From: Clostridiaceae bacterium
GTDB lineage: Bacteria > Bacillota > Clostridia > Peptostreptococcales > Peptostreptococcaceae
NCBI GenBank assembly: GCA_902362365.1
Contig: CABIVQ010000008.1
Location: forward strand, 1-64,000
DNA: 64,000 nt
Direction: 5' to 3'
Shown: positions 45,115 to 53,027 of the stretch, piece after piece
Layout of the letters: each line of letters opens with the position of its first letter
Numbering within the stretch: the stretch's first letter is position 1
Notes under the pieces: model-generated
Told to the model about the DNA's origin: nothing
Databases searched by the model: none
The model's input: only the letters and a program-made list of their open reading frames with translations
Translations under genes and position numbers: made by a program

Positions 45115-47454
45115 TTACTTACTCCAAAATTTTTTGCATAGTCTTTTAACATCTTCGCTTTTTCTTACTTTTAAATTAGTATTATGCCATTCATAAGGAA
45201 ATAAACTTTTATATCTATTCTGAGAATATCTACTGTCTAAAATTAGTATAACCCCTCTATCTTCATCTGTTCTTATACATCTTCCTGCAGCTTGAAGAAC
45301 TTTTATCATCCCTGGATAAACATAAGCATAATCAAATCCTTTGTTATCTTTGTCATAATGTTCTTTAATAACATCTCTGTCTACACCTATCTGTGGCATC
45401 CCTACTCCTATTACTATTACACCAATAAGCTTGTCCTTAGTTAAATCTATACCTTCAGAAAAATGCCCTCCAAGTACACAAAAACCAACATGAGTTTCTA
45501 TATTATTTTCATCAAACATTGATAAGAAATCTTCCTTATCTTCCTCACTCATGTTACTTTCTTGTATAGATACATTTATTCTAGGGTGTTTTTCTTTCAT
45601 TTTCTCATATATTAATTCCATATATTTATAAGATGGGAAGAATGCCATATAATTTCCAGTCTTTCCTTGAGTACAAGCTGATATATAGTCGCATATCTCC
45701 TCACTAGTTTCATTTCTTTTTGAATATGTTGTTGAAATATTATCACCTATCATTATAAGTCTATTATTATTATCAAAAGGACTTTTTAGATTAATAACAA
45801 AATCTTCTTTTTCTGATCCATACATGGTCATAAAGTATTCTATTGGTATAAGAGTGGCAGAAAAAATTATTGTTGATTTTGATTTTTTCATCTTTTCTTG
45901 TATGACCTTAGAAGGATTCACACAATACATTTTAATAGTTATTCCAGAAAATCCTTGATAATATATAGTAGTGTAATTCTCATCATAAATGTCTTCTATT
46001 GAAATATACCTACGACATTCAAAGTAAAGATCAAGAAGTTCTTTATTATCTTCTGTACTCCTAGATAAATATTCATCAGTATATTTTATAAATGATTTTA
46101 GAATTTCACTTAGTTTCATTGGCAATTTATTATCTACTAAATACGTTTCATTTAATCTATTTAGACTTTCATATTTTTCTTTAAAGGTCTTTTCCACTTC
46201 TTTTATTATCGATGTTAGTGTTTTATCTTTGCTACTCATAAGCTTTCTAATTTGTACAAATTTTTCTTGAGTTAGTGTAGCTGAATACATATCTCTTGCT
46301 CTATCAACTAAATTGTGAGCTTCATCAATAAGAAAAGTAAAGTCTGTCTTACTTACTTCAAAGAACCTCTTTAAATATACCCTAGGATCAAATACATAGT
46401 TGTAGTCACATATTATTACATCACTAAACATTGTTAAATCCAAAGATAATTCAAATGGACATAAATTATATTCTTCGCTTATTTGATCTATATTGTATCT
46501 ATTATAATCATCATACTTTAATATAATCTCTTTTAAAGATTTATTTATTCTATCGTAATATCCTTTAGCATAAGGACAGTAGTCCGGATTACAATTAATT
46601 TCATTCATCTTACATATCTTTTCTTTTGCTGTTATAGTAACTGATTTTATAGATAAATTTTGCTTTCTCATTAAAGTTATACTGTCTTGTGCTACTTCTC
46701 TTGTTATTGTTTTTGCTGTTAAATAAAATATTTTCGAAGTATGTTCTTCTCCCATAGCTTTAATAGCTGGAAATAATGTAGAAATAGTTTTTCCCGTTCC
46801 TGTCGGTGCTTGTGCAAAGCATTTTTTACTATCCATTATACTTTTATAAACTCTTACTGCAAATTCTCTTTGTCCTGGCCTATAATTACTATAAGGAAAT
46901 TTAAGATTTTTAATTGATGAATTTCTTTTATTAATCCAATCACTTTCTATGTTTGCCCAACTTTTATACTCATCTAACAAATCAAAGAAAAAATCTTCTA
47001 GCTCTTTTAATAAATATTTTTTTCTAAATATTCTTGTAGTCTTACTTTCAATATTATAATAAGTTAATTGTATATCAATATTTTCTAATTCATTTTGTAT
47101 TGAATATATATATCCATAACATATACCTTGAGCCCAATGAAGTGGATTTGTATCTTCATCTATTAATAATAATTCCTTTGTTGTAGTCTTTATTTCATCT
47201 ATAATAATATTTCCATTTTCTATTAATATACCATCTATTCTACCTTCCACAATAAAAGTTAAACCATCATAATCAAACTCGTGTTTAATAGGTACTTCTG
47301 CACTATAGTTGCTACCATATGACTTTTGTACTATTTGGTGTCCTTTTATTCCTTCAATGGCTTTAACTGATCCTACGTACCTATTATCTATGTCTCCATG
47401 TCTTAAAATAAATTCTACTAAGCTTCTTATAGATATTTTTATTTTCTTTTTCAT
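45115..47454 (-). CDS. PD-(D/E)XK nuclease / XPD-DinG-type helicase fusion
   Basis: 779 residues. Residues 1-170 are a RecB/Cas4-like nuclease with GRID (Asp74), DEIK (Glu87, Lys89) and QGICY (Q-x3-Y, 109-113), so its catalytic residues are intact. Residues 185-779 are an SF2 helicase of the XPD/DinG/Rad3 type: YRPGQREFA, Walker A APTGTGKT (215-222), DEAH box, and an Fe-S cysteine cluster (ICKMNEINCNPDYCPYAKG and CPFEL). The C-terminus has AAGRCIRTDEDRG (motif VI). Likely a DNA-repair machine that unwinds and trims. It follows ogt after 1 base with no strong ribosome binding site of its own, implying coupling and a shared DNA-damage role. Confidence 0.88.
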   Translation of the reverse strand: MKKKIKISIRSLVEFILRHGDIDNRYVGSVKAIEGIKGHQIVQKSYGSNYSAEVPIKHEFDYDGLTFIVEGRIDGILIENGNIIIDEIKTTTKELLLIDEDTNPLHWAQGICYGYIYSIQNELENIDIQLTYYNIESKTTRIFRKKYLLKELEDFFFDLLDEYKSWANIESDWINKRNSSIKNLKFPYSNYRPGQREFAVRVYKSIMDSKKCFAQAPTGTGKTISTLFPAIKAMGEEHTSKIFYLTAKTITREVAQDSITLMRKQNLSIKSVTITAKEKICKMNEINCNPDYCPYAKGYYDRINKSLKEIILKYDDYNRYNIDQISEEYNLCPFELSLDLTMFSDVIICDYNYVFDPRVYLKRFFEVSKTDFTFLIDEAHNLVDRARDMYSATLTQEKFVQIRKLMSSKDKTLTSIIKEVEKTFKEKYESLNRLNETYLVDNKLPMKLSEILKSFIKYTDEYLSRSTEDNKELLDLYFECRRYISIEDIYDENYTTIYYQGFSGITIKMYCVNPSKVIQEKMKKSKSTIIFSATLIPIEYFMTMYGSEKEDFVINLKSPFDNNNRLIMIGDNISTTYSKRNETSEEICDYISACTQGKTGNYMAFFPSYKYMELIYEKMKEKHPRINVSIQESNMSEEDKEDFLSMFDENNIETHVGFCVLGGHFSEGIDLTKDKLIGVIVIGVGMPQIGVDRDVIKEHYDKDNKGFDYAYVYPGMIKVLQAAGRCIRTDEDRGVILILDSRYSQNRYKSLFPYEWHNTNLKVRKSEDVKRLCKKFWSK

Positions 47455-47455
47455 A

Positions 47456-47926
47456 TTATAAGTTTTCTTTTTCTAAATTTAGTAAAAATTCTTTTACTTC
47501 TAATCCACCTGCATACCCAACAAGTTTATTATTGCTGCCTATTACACGGTGACATGGAATAATAATAGGTATAGGATTCGTATTATTTGCCATTCCAACA
47601 GCTCTACATGCTTTCGAATTATTAATACTAATTGCAACTTCCTTGTATGAACTTGTATGACCATAAGGTATATTTTTAAGGCTATTCCAAACATTTTTTC
47701 TAAACTCTGTTCCGATAAGTTTAAATGGTAAATTAAATTCTTTCCTTTTACCATTTAAATATTGATTTAATTGACTACTTGCTTCTTTTATAACTTCACT
47801 TTCAAATATTTCATAATCTTCTTTTATTATTTTTCCATTCTCAAAATATATTTTAATTATATAACCATCTTCTTCTGCTATTCCAATTTTACCAATTTTC
47901 GTATCGTAAAAATATAAATATTTCAT
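47456..47926 (-). CDS. ogt: Methylated-DNA--[protein]-cysteine S-methyltransferase
   Basis: 156 residues. The suicidal alkyl-acceptor Cys is in IPIIIPCHRVIGSN, preceded by the helix-turn-helix GHTSSYKEVAISINNSKACRAVGMANNTNP that inserts an Arg into DNA, and followed by GYAGGLEVKEFLL. Repairs O6-alkylguanine. The N-terminal domain is reduced, as in single-domain Ogt. Cotranscribed with the nuclease-helicase. AAGGAG upstream. Confidence 0.93.
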   Translation of the reverse strand: MKYLYFYDTKIGKIGIAEEDGYIIKIYFENGKIIKEDYEIFESEVIKEASSQLNQYLNGKRKEFNLPFKLIGTEFRKNVWNSLKNIPYGHTSSYKEVAISINNSKACRAVGMANNTNPIPIIIPCHRVIGSNNKLVGYAGGLEVKEFLLNLEKENL

Positions 47927-48011
47927 TCATTAGTTCTCCTTATATAAAAACTTTACTTAAAATTCTGTTTATCATATTTAACATTATATACAATAACACT
48001 AAAGAATACAT

Positions 48012-48043
48012 AAAAAAAGAGTATCATTACGATACTCTTTTTC
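48012..48043 (-). terminator. Terminator of the Na/Pi transporter gene
   Basis: AAAGAGTATC and GATACTCTTT form a 10-bp perfect stem with a 5-base loop; the minus strand continues with seven T. It lies immediately after the stop. Confidence 0.9.
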
Positions 48044-48046
48044 TTA

Positions 48047-49684
48047 TTATACACTAACTGATTCGTTTACAGATTGGTTTGAAGTTATTACTTGTGTAGC
48101 TATATTTACAGAGTGATCAGATACTCTTTCTAAATTACTTATTATATCTAAGTATATAACACCTGAGTCTATACTACATACACCTTCATTTAATCTATTC
48201 ATATGACTTCTACGATAAGATGATTCCATAGCGTCAACTTGTTCTTCCATTTTTATAACCTTACAAGCTAAGTTTACATCAGCTTTTTCTAAAGCTTCTA
48301 ATGCACATGTATAAGTCTCTACAACTTTATTGAACATTTCTATTAATTCATCTTTACCTTTATCAGACATATTTAAGTCGTTGTTTATCATACTTTCAGC
48401 TAATTCAGCTATATTTTCAGCATGATCACCAACTCTTTCTATATCATTGATAGTATTGAATAATTTATCTATTCCTTCTATACAATCATGATTTAAAGAT
48501 GTTTTAGATAATTTTAATAAATAGTCTAATATTGTTTTTTGTAATTTATTTATTTTAGCTTCTTCTTCGAAAACATATTTTACTTTTGCTTCAGATTTTT
48601 CTAATAATCCGTTCATAGCATTTTCTAAAGATGCCTTAGCCTTATTACCCATTCTTAAAGTTTCTTTAGATGTATTTGATAAAGCTATTGATGGAGTTGT
48701 TATCATTCTTTCATCAATGAATCTAACAACTTTAGTATCTTCTACTTCATCTTCTCCTTCTGGAACTAGTTTCATAGTAAGTTTTACTATAAGCTTAGAG
48801 AATGGAAGTAATAATATTACGTTTATAACATTAAATAATGTATGTGAATTAGCAATTTGTCTACTTACGTCATTTGGATCTAAATGAGTAACTAACATTG
48901 TTATTGGTTTTGTCAGTAAGAACATAAATACTAACGTTCCTATTATATTAAATACTAAGTGCATTGTTGCTGCTCTTCTTGCATTTTTACTTGCACCTAT
49001 ACTTGATATTAAAGAAGTTACACAAGTACCTATATTTTCACCATAAAGTATTGGTAATGCTGATGATAAAGGTATTAAACCTTCTGATGCAAGTGCAAGT
49101 AACATACCCATTGAAGCACTTGAACTTTGAACAATTGCTGTTATACCAAATCCTAATAATATACCAAGTATTGGTTGGCTACCAAATGAAACTAATGCAT
49201 TTGTAAATCCAGAGAACTCTCTTAGCGGTTTAACTGCATCTTTCATAAAGTCCATACCTGTAAATAATATACCAAATCCTATAAGTATCTCTGCCATATG
49301 CTTTGTTTTTGAGTTTTTAGCAAATAAGTAAAGAACTATACCTATACCTAATGCCATCGGTGCCATTCCGACTAAGTCAAGTGATACAATTTGAGCTGTT
49401 ATCGTTGTACCTATATTCGCACCCATTATAACACCTATTGCTTGAGGTAATGTCATTATTCCTGCATTAACAAATCCTACTACCATAACTGTAGTTGCAG
49501 AACTACTTTGTATTATTGCTGTAACTAATGCACCTACTATAACACCCATTATTACGTTACTAGTTAAAAGTTCTATAATTCTCTTTAATTTTGCTCCTGC
49601 TGATTTTTGAAGACCGTCTCCCATAAGGTTCATACCGTATAAGAAAAGACCAAGTCCTCCCATTAAGTTAATTATGATTTCCAC
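48047..49684 (-). CDS. Na+/phosphate cotransporter with PhoU-like C-terminal domain
   Basis: 545 residues. The first 310 form two inverted NaPi-II-type repeats with the paired motifs IIQSSSATTVMVVGFVNAG and AIVQSSSASMGMLLALASEG (QSSSA marks phosphate/Na+ sites), plus GANIGTT and GENIGT. Residues about 340-545 are a helical PhoU-like regulator (IERVGDHAENIAELAE and LERVSDHSVNIATQVI). Fused NptA/YjbB-type protein, importing or balancing phosphate. Starts at GTG with AGGAGG upstream. The promoter region carries phased TTAACA repeats like a PhoP box. Confidence 0.9.
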   Translation of the reverse strand: MEIIINLMGGLGLFLYGMNLMGDGLQKSAGAKLKRIIELLTSNVIMGVIVGALVTAIIQSSSATTVMVVGFVNAGIMTLPQAIGVIMGANIGTTITAQIVSLDLVGMAPMALGIGIVLYLFAKNSKTKHMAEILIGFGILFTGMDFMKDAVKPLREFSGFTNALVSFGSQPILGILLGFGITAIVQSSSASMGMLLALASEGLIPLSSALPILYGENIGTCVTSLISSIGASKNARRAATMHLVFNIIGTLVFMFLLTKPITMLVTHLDPNDVSRQIANSHTLFNVINVILLLPFSKLIVKLTMKLVPEGEDEVEDTKVVRFIDERMITTPSIALSNTSKETLRMGNKAKASLENAMNGLLEKSEAKVKYVFEEEAKINKLQKTILDYLLKLSKTSLNHDCIEGIDKLFNTINDIERVGDHAENIAELAESMINNDLNMSDKGKDELIEMFNKVVETYTCALEALEKADVNLACKVIKMEEQVDAMESSYRRSHMNRLNEGVCSIDSGVIYLDIISNLERVSDHSVNIATQVITSNQSVNESVSV

Positions 49685-49785
49685 TACTATTTCCTCCTAA
49701 AAATCAATTGCTACAATTATTTTTGTATGTATTTTTTATTTGCTGATTAGTACATTTTTATTTTAACAATAAACTTAACATTTAT

Positions 49786-49855
49786 TGTTAAAATAATGTT
49801 AAGTTATTTAACATTTCGTTAACTTAAAGTTAAACAAATGTTAAATCTATGTTAA
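49786..49855 (-). promoter_or_regulatory. Pho-box-like array of phased TTAACA repeats
   Basis: On the minus strand TTAACA, or TTAAC plus one base, starts at exact 11-base steps in four copies (plus-strand TGTTAA-like units at 49817, 49828, 49839, 49850). Two more perfect copies lie nearer the gene (49786 and 49797), again 11 bases apart. B. subtilis PhoP binds direct TTAACA-like repeats at this spacing. Its place 100-170 bases before a phosphate transporter agrees. Confidence 0.72.
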
Positions 49856-49905
49856 AAGAGAGGAAATCAAGCATTAATCAAGTTATTAATGTTAATTTAT
49901 TGCAT

Positions 49906-50526
49906 TTATTTTAAATATATTGTTAAATTTTTTAGTTGCTTTGTTATAAACATTCCAACTCCTATACTACTTTCTATATGCATTATTTTTTGTATTGAAT
50001 TATCAAATAGAACAGTAGCGTTTGCAGAGATTTCATCATCTCCTTCCCATATTACTACACATATAGGAACTCTTGGAAATATATTAAATATTGCACTAGC
50101 ATCGCCAAATTTATACTCAGTCCCACCTAGACCTAAAGCTAGCATTGAAAATATATCACTACTATATCCAAATTCTTTAATTAATGTCTCTATAGAGCTT
50201 TTATAAAATGCTGGGTAATATAAATCCCCTCCATTTGGGATTTCTTTCAAACTGACCCACTTATTTTCTACCTTTATATCATCATCTGAAAAACCTAAAT
50301 AATTTAGAAGTGTTATAGCTAAAGATATATCCATATCTTCTAAAGTTTCTATATTATAAATTTTCTCGCTATCGCAGTCCAATATATAATGGTCTCCAAG
50401 TATATCTATTTCAAAGATATTCACATCTTCTCTATATTTTACATCTCTTATTTTTGAAACACGATTGAAGTTTCTATCTTTTAACATTTTCCATCCTTGA
50501 TTATATGCAATGCGATAATTATTCAC
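49906..50526 (-). CDS. DUF3786-domain protein
   Basis: 206 residues. The block FPRVPICVVIWEGDDEISANATVLFD and the preceding GLGGTEYKFGDASAIF are those of DUF3786; the function of this family is not known, and members occur in anaerobes, sometimes with corrinoid or redox proteins. No membrane helix. The start is GTG at 50524-50526, with AGGAGGTGA 5 bases upstream. A hairpin with a T run ends directly before that ribosome binding site, so expression may depend on read-through of a leader terminator. Confidence 0.8.
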   Translation of the reverse strand: MNNYRIAYNQGWKMLKDRNFNRVSKIRDVKYREDVNIFEIDILGDHYILDCDSEKIYNIETLEDMDISLAITLLNYLGFSDDDIKVENKWVSLKEIPNGGDLYYPAFYKSSIETLIKEFGYSSDIFSMLALGLGGTEYKFGDASAIFNIFPRVPICVVIWEGDDEISANATVLFDNSIQKIMHIESSIGVGMFITKQLKNLTIYLK

Positions 50527-50539
50527 TTAATCACCTCCT

Positions 50540-50573
50540 AAAAAAGCTAGTAAATCAAAGTAGATTACTAGCT
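50540..50573 (-). terminator. Leader terminator/attenuator before the DUF3786 gene
   Basis: On the minus strand GCTAGTAA and TTACTAGC form an 8-bp stem, extended by two pairs past a bulge, followed by TTTTTT and then AGGAGG of the gene. The tail on the opposite strand is poor, so the orientation points into DUF3786. An upstream AUGAAGUAGUUU (about 50590) could pair with the stem's AUCUACUUU as an antiterminator (inference). Confidence 0.6.
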
Positions 50574-50657
50574 CTTATATAAATATTTTAAACTACTTCA
50601 TTTCAAAGAAATACATGTACTTTTTAATACTCTATTCAATATAAATTAGTTGTGTTC

Positions 50658-50762
50658 TTATTTTCCCCATTTTAATTCATATACAAAGTATAATATACTT
50701 ATATTTATATATAGTATCATAATGTTTGTATTCTCACAGTTTTTTTCTAAATTTTCAAACAT
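50658..50762 (-). CDS. Putative 34-residue single-span membrane peptide
   Basis: ATG at 50760-50762 preceded by AAGGAG at 6 bases, an excellent ribosome binding site. The product starts MFENLEKNCENTN, has one hydrophobic stretch IMILYINISILYFVYEL and ends KWGK. The longer frame to 50858 has no ribosome binding site. It lies in the leader of the DUF3786 gene, upstream of the attenuator-like hairpin, so it may be a small membrane protein or a leader peptide. No family recognised. Confidence 0.45.
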   Translation of the reverse strand: MFENLEKNCENTNIMILYINISILYFVYELKWGK

Positions 50763-50844
50763 TTTTTCTCCTTGATTGATTTTATATAAGGAATTAAAAT
50801 TATATAATAATATAAACTTTATTTGAGACTTGAAAGGAAAATAT

Positions 50845-51456
50845 ATGAACGATATCAATTATGAAAATTTATTAAATATTAATACTTTTGGAGAGGAAAA
50901 CTGGAAAGATAAGTTTAGTCACTATCATCCTTATCAAGCAACATCTTATTCAGCCCTTGATACTTTATTTGAAAATTATAGAGTAAATGAAGATGATTAT
51001 ATTGTTGATTTTGGTTGTGGTAAAGGTAGGCTTATCTTTTATATAAATTACTACTTTAATGCAAGCTGCTGTGGAGTTGAAATGAATAATGACTTTTATA
51101 AAACTTGTTTAGATAATAAATCTTCATATTTAATTAAAAATAAGAAACTTAAAAATAAGATTAAATTTGAAAATACCTTTGCCGAGAATTACAAAATTAG
51201 CTTAAATGATAATAAATTTTACTTCTTTAATCCTTTTTCTCTACAGATTTTTATTAAGGTTATAGACAATATACTAGATTCCTTAGAAGCAAACATGAGA
51301 CCTGTAGAACTAATTTTATACTATCCATCTAGTGATTATATTTATTACTTAGAAAATAATACCCCTTTTGTTATTGAAAGAGAAATAATTTTAGATAATT
51401 TATATACTAAAGACAACAATGAAAGATTTTTAGTGTATAAGCTTGCTTATTGCTAA
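50845..51456 (+). CDS. SAM-dependent methyltransferase
   Basis: 203 residues from the ATG at 50845 with AAAGGA 7 bases before; a TTG 15 bases earlier is part of the upstream signal. Motif I is VDFGCGKGRLIFY and motif IV-like FYFFNPFS; the order of strands fits a class I Rossmann methyltransferase of the type found in small-molecule or lipid methyltransferases. An HPYQATSYSALDTLF stretch near the N-terminus may hold substrate. Substrate unknown. Confidence 0.75.
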   Translation: MNDINYENLLNINTFGEENWKDKFSHYHPYQATSYSALDTLFENYRVNEDDYIVDFGCGKGRLIFYINYYFNASCCGVEMNNDFYKTCLDNKSSYLIKNKKLKNKIKFENTFAENYKISLNDNKFYFFNPFSLQIFIKVIDNILDSLEANMRPVELILYYPSSDYIYYLENNTPFVIEREIILDNLYTKDNNERFLVYKLAYC

Positions 51457-51462
51457 AATGTA

Positions 51463-51514
51463 AAATAGGAGTATCTTACAATATATTAACATTGTATGGT
51501 ACTCCTATTTTTGT
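51463..51514 (+). terminator. Terminator of the methyltransferase gene
   Basis: AAATAGGAGTA (51463-51473) pairs with TACTCCTATTT (51500-51510) and the stem continues inward with CAAT/ATTG; a T run follows. Confidence 0.8.
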
Positions 51515-51555
51515 GCTTTGATTTATTAAAAATAATACTATATTTAATATAATAA

Positions 51556-51756
51556 TTACTTGCTTAACTCTTCGAATAACTCTTCTTGAGATTGCTTTAT
51601 AGTAAGTATTCCATCAACCTTTACAACAGCTTCTTTTTTATAAGCTCTACATTGTCCTATACAGCCTCTTTGAACCTTTTCTTTTCCTACTACTTCTTCT
51701 AATTTATCCATATCCACATTTGAACAATATGGACAAGCTCTAACTAAATTTATCAT
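51556..51756 (-). CDS. DUF1450 (YuzB-like) small Cys protein
   Basis: 66 residues with CPYC near the start and GCIGQC in the middle, the two cysteine pairs of DUF1450/UPF0349; a short Ile/Lys-rich end follows. The thioredoxin-like ferredoxin pattern CxxC plus CxxxC suggests an iron-sulphur or zinc site. AGGAGG before the ATG at 51756. Function unknown. Confidence 0.8.
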   Translation of the reverse strand: MINLVRACPYCSNVDMDKLEEVVGKEKVQRGCIGQCRAYKKEAVVKVDGILTIKQSQEELFEELSK

Positions 51757-51786
51757 GTCTAAATCCTCCTAAATAATTGTTCTTAT

Positions 51787-51897
51787 TCAGTTAATACCCG
51801 AAATTTGAATCATTAAACACAATTTAGTATTTTCATCTGCAGTCATTAAGAACTTTGTACCCCCACATGCACTTGATACGCCTTGTAGGGATATCAT
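51787..51897 (-). CDS. Possible 36-residue ORF or decayed coding fragment
   Basis: An ATG at 51895-51897 opens 36 codons reading MISLQGVSSACGGTKFLM, then an acidic TADENTKL and a hydrophobic end. Composition and codon use look protein-like, but no ribosome binding site precedes the ATG and no family is recognised. It may be the end of a lost gene upstream of DUF1450. Confidence 0.25.
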   Translation of the reverse strand: MISLQGVSSACGGTKFLMTADENTKLCLMIQISGIN

Positions 51898-52019
51898 TGT
51901 AAAAGTATTCAAATTATATTTTATACTAGTATACCATAATCAACAATATCATTTATATAATTAATCTTATATAGGATACTCATACTCTTTCTTAATATAA
52001 GATACTTTAAGTAACTAGA

Positions 52020-52853
52020 TTATTTATATTTTTTTATTTCATTGTAATATTCTTTTGGTGTAATACCAAATTCCTTTTTGAAAGCACGGAATAAATTATT
52101 ATAACTTCCTATTCCACAAATATGTGCAACATCTATTATTGTATTTCCCTCTTCAATAAGCTTTTTACATAAATCTAATTTAGCTTTTACTATATAACGA
52201 TGTAATGTTATTCCTGTAGCTTTCTTGAATTCTCTCGATATATGAAATTTACTAACATAAAATTCTCTTTCAAGATCATCAAGAGAAATCTCTTCTGTAA
52301 TATGGTTGTTAATATATGAAAATATATCGTCAATTAAAAATGGTTTACTTTTTTTTATTTTTTGTTTTGGTTCAGCGTAAATACATGATCTTAGTATTAG
52401 AACTAAAACTATTGATAGCATACTTTTTATGTATAAGTTATTAGCAAATTCAAAACTATCTTCTTTTAAGTACACAAGCTTTTTTAATATATTTTTTATT
52501 AACATAGTTGTTTCTGTACTTGCATCTATAACTACACACTCAAAAGGTACAGTATTAAAACTTTTAACAAGGTCTGTTTCTTCATCAGATAATTTATCTA
52601 GTAATTCTGTTGTAACGGATAGTTCATAGATTACTAGAAGTTGCTTTGATTTTGACTCTATATCAATAAAATTATTAGGACTTATTAAAATAATATTATC
52701 AGTGCTACACCTTTGAGATTGATTATTTAAATTTAAATTACAATCTCCTGAAAATACAAATAATATTTTATAATATTTATTTGATTTAATTCTTTTAGTT
52801 TTTATATTATTAAATTTAAATTCCCTTACAAAATAATCCTTTTTATCAATCAT
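52020..52853 (-). CDS. AraC-family transcriptional regulator
   Basis: 277 residues from the ATG at 52851-52853 with GGGTGG upstream; a GTG nine bases earlier is part of the ribosome binding site. N-terminal 120 residues form a cupin-like sensor (KILFVFSGDCNLNLN, DNIILISPNNFIDIESKSKQLLVIYE). The C-terminal 100 residues are the double helix-turn-helix: ISLDDLEREFYVSKFHISREFKKATGITLHRYIVKAKLDLCKKLI and TIIDVAHICGIGSYNNLFRAFKKEFGITPKEYY. It diverges from the transporter-hydrolase-reductase operon, making it the probable activator of that operon in response to the imported compound. Confidence 0.9.
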   Translation of the reverse strand: MIDKKDYFVREFKFNNIKTKRIKSNKYYKILFVFSGDCNLNLNNQSQRCSTDNIILISPNNFIDIESKSKQLLVIYELSVTTELLDKLSDEETDLVKSFNTVPFECVVIDASTETTMLIKNILKKLVYLKEDSFEFANNLYIKSMLSIVLVLILRSCIYAEPKQKIKKSKPFLIDDIFSYINNHITEEISLDDLEREFYVSKFHISREFKKATGITLHRYIVKAKLDLCKKLIEEGNTIIDVAHICGIGSYNNLFRAFKKEFGITPKEYYNEIKKYK

Positions 52854-52914
52854 TAATACCACCCTTTTATAGTTTAATAGCTAATATATCAATTTTTGTT
52901 AATATTATATCAAG

Positions 52915-52970
52915 ATATGAATATAATTTTATTTTACAATATGAGATAATAAAAATACAAATAAATATGA
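52915..52970 (+). promoter_or_regulatory. Spaced ATATGA half-sites in the divergent control region
   Basis: Three copies of ATATGA at 52915, 52939 and 52965, 24 and 26 bases apart, lie between the AraC gene and its likely target operon. AraC-type proteins bind such non-palindromic direct half-sites. In AT-rich DNA chance repeats are possible, and no good promoter hexamers stand out. Confidence 0.3.
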
Positions 52971-53027
52971 CAGTTTTGTTAAATTTATTTACAATCTATT
53001 TTTTATCAATAACAAGGGGGTTAATTT

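Noticed and set aside
45115..45630. Cas4-like motifs in the nuclease-helicase suggested a CRISPR or other defence locus
   Set aside because: No repeats, cas genes or other defence genes nearby; the ogt link and helicase type favour DNA repair.
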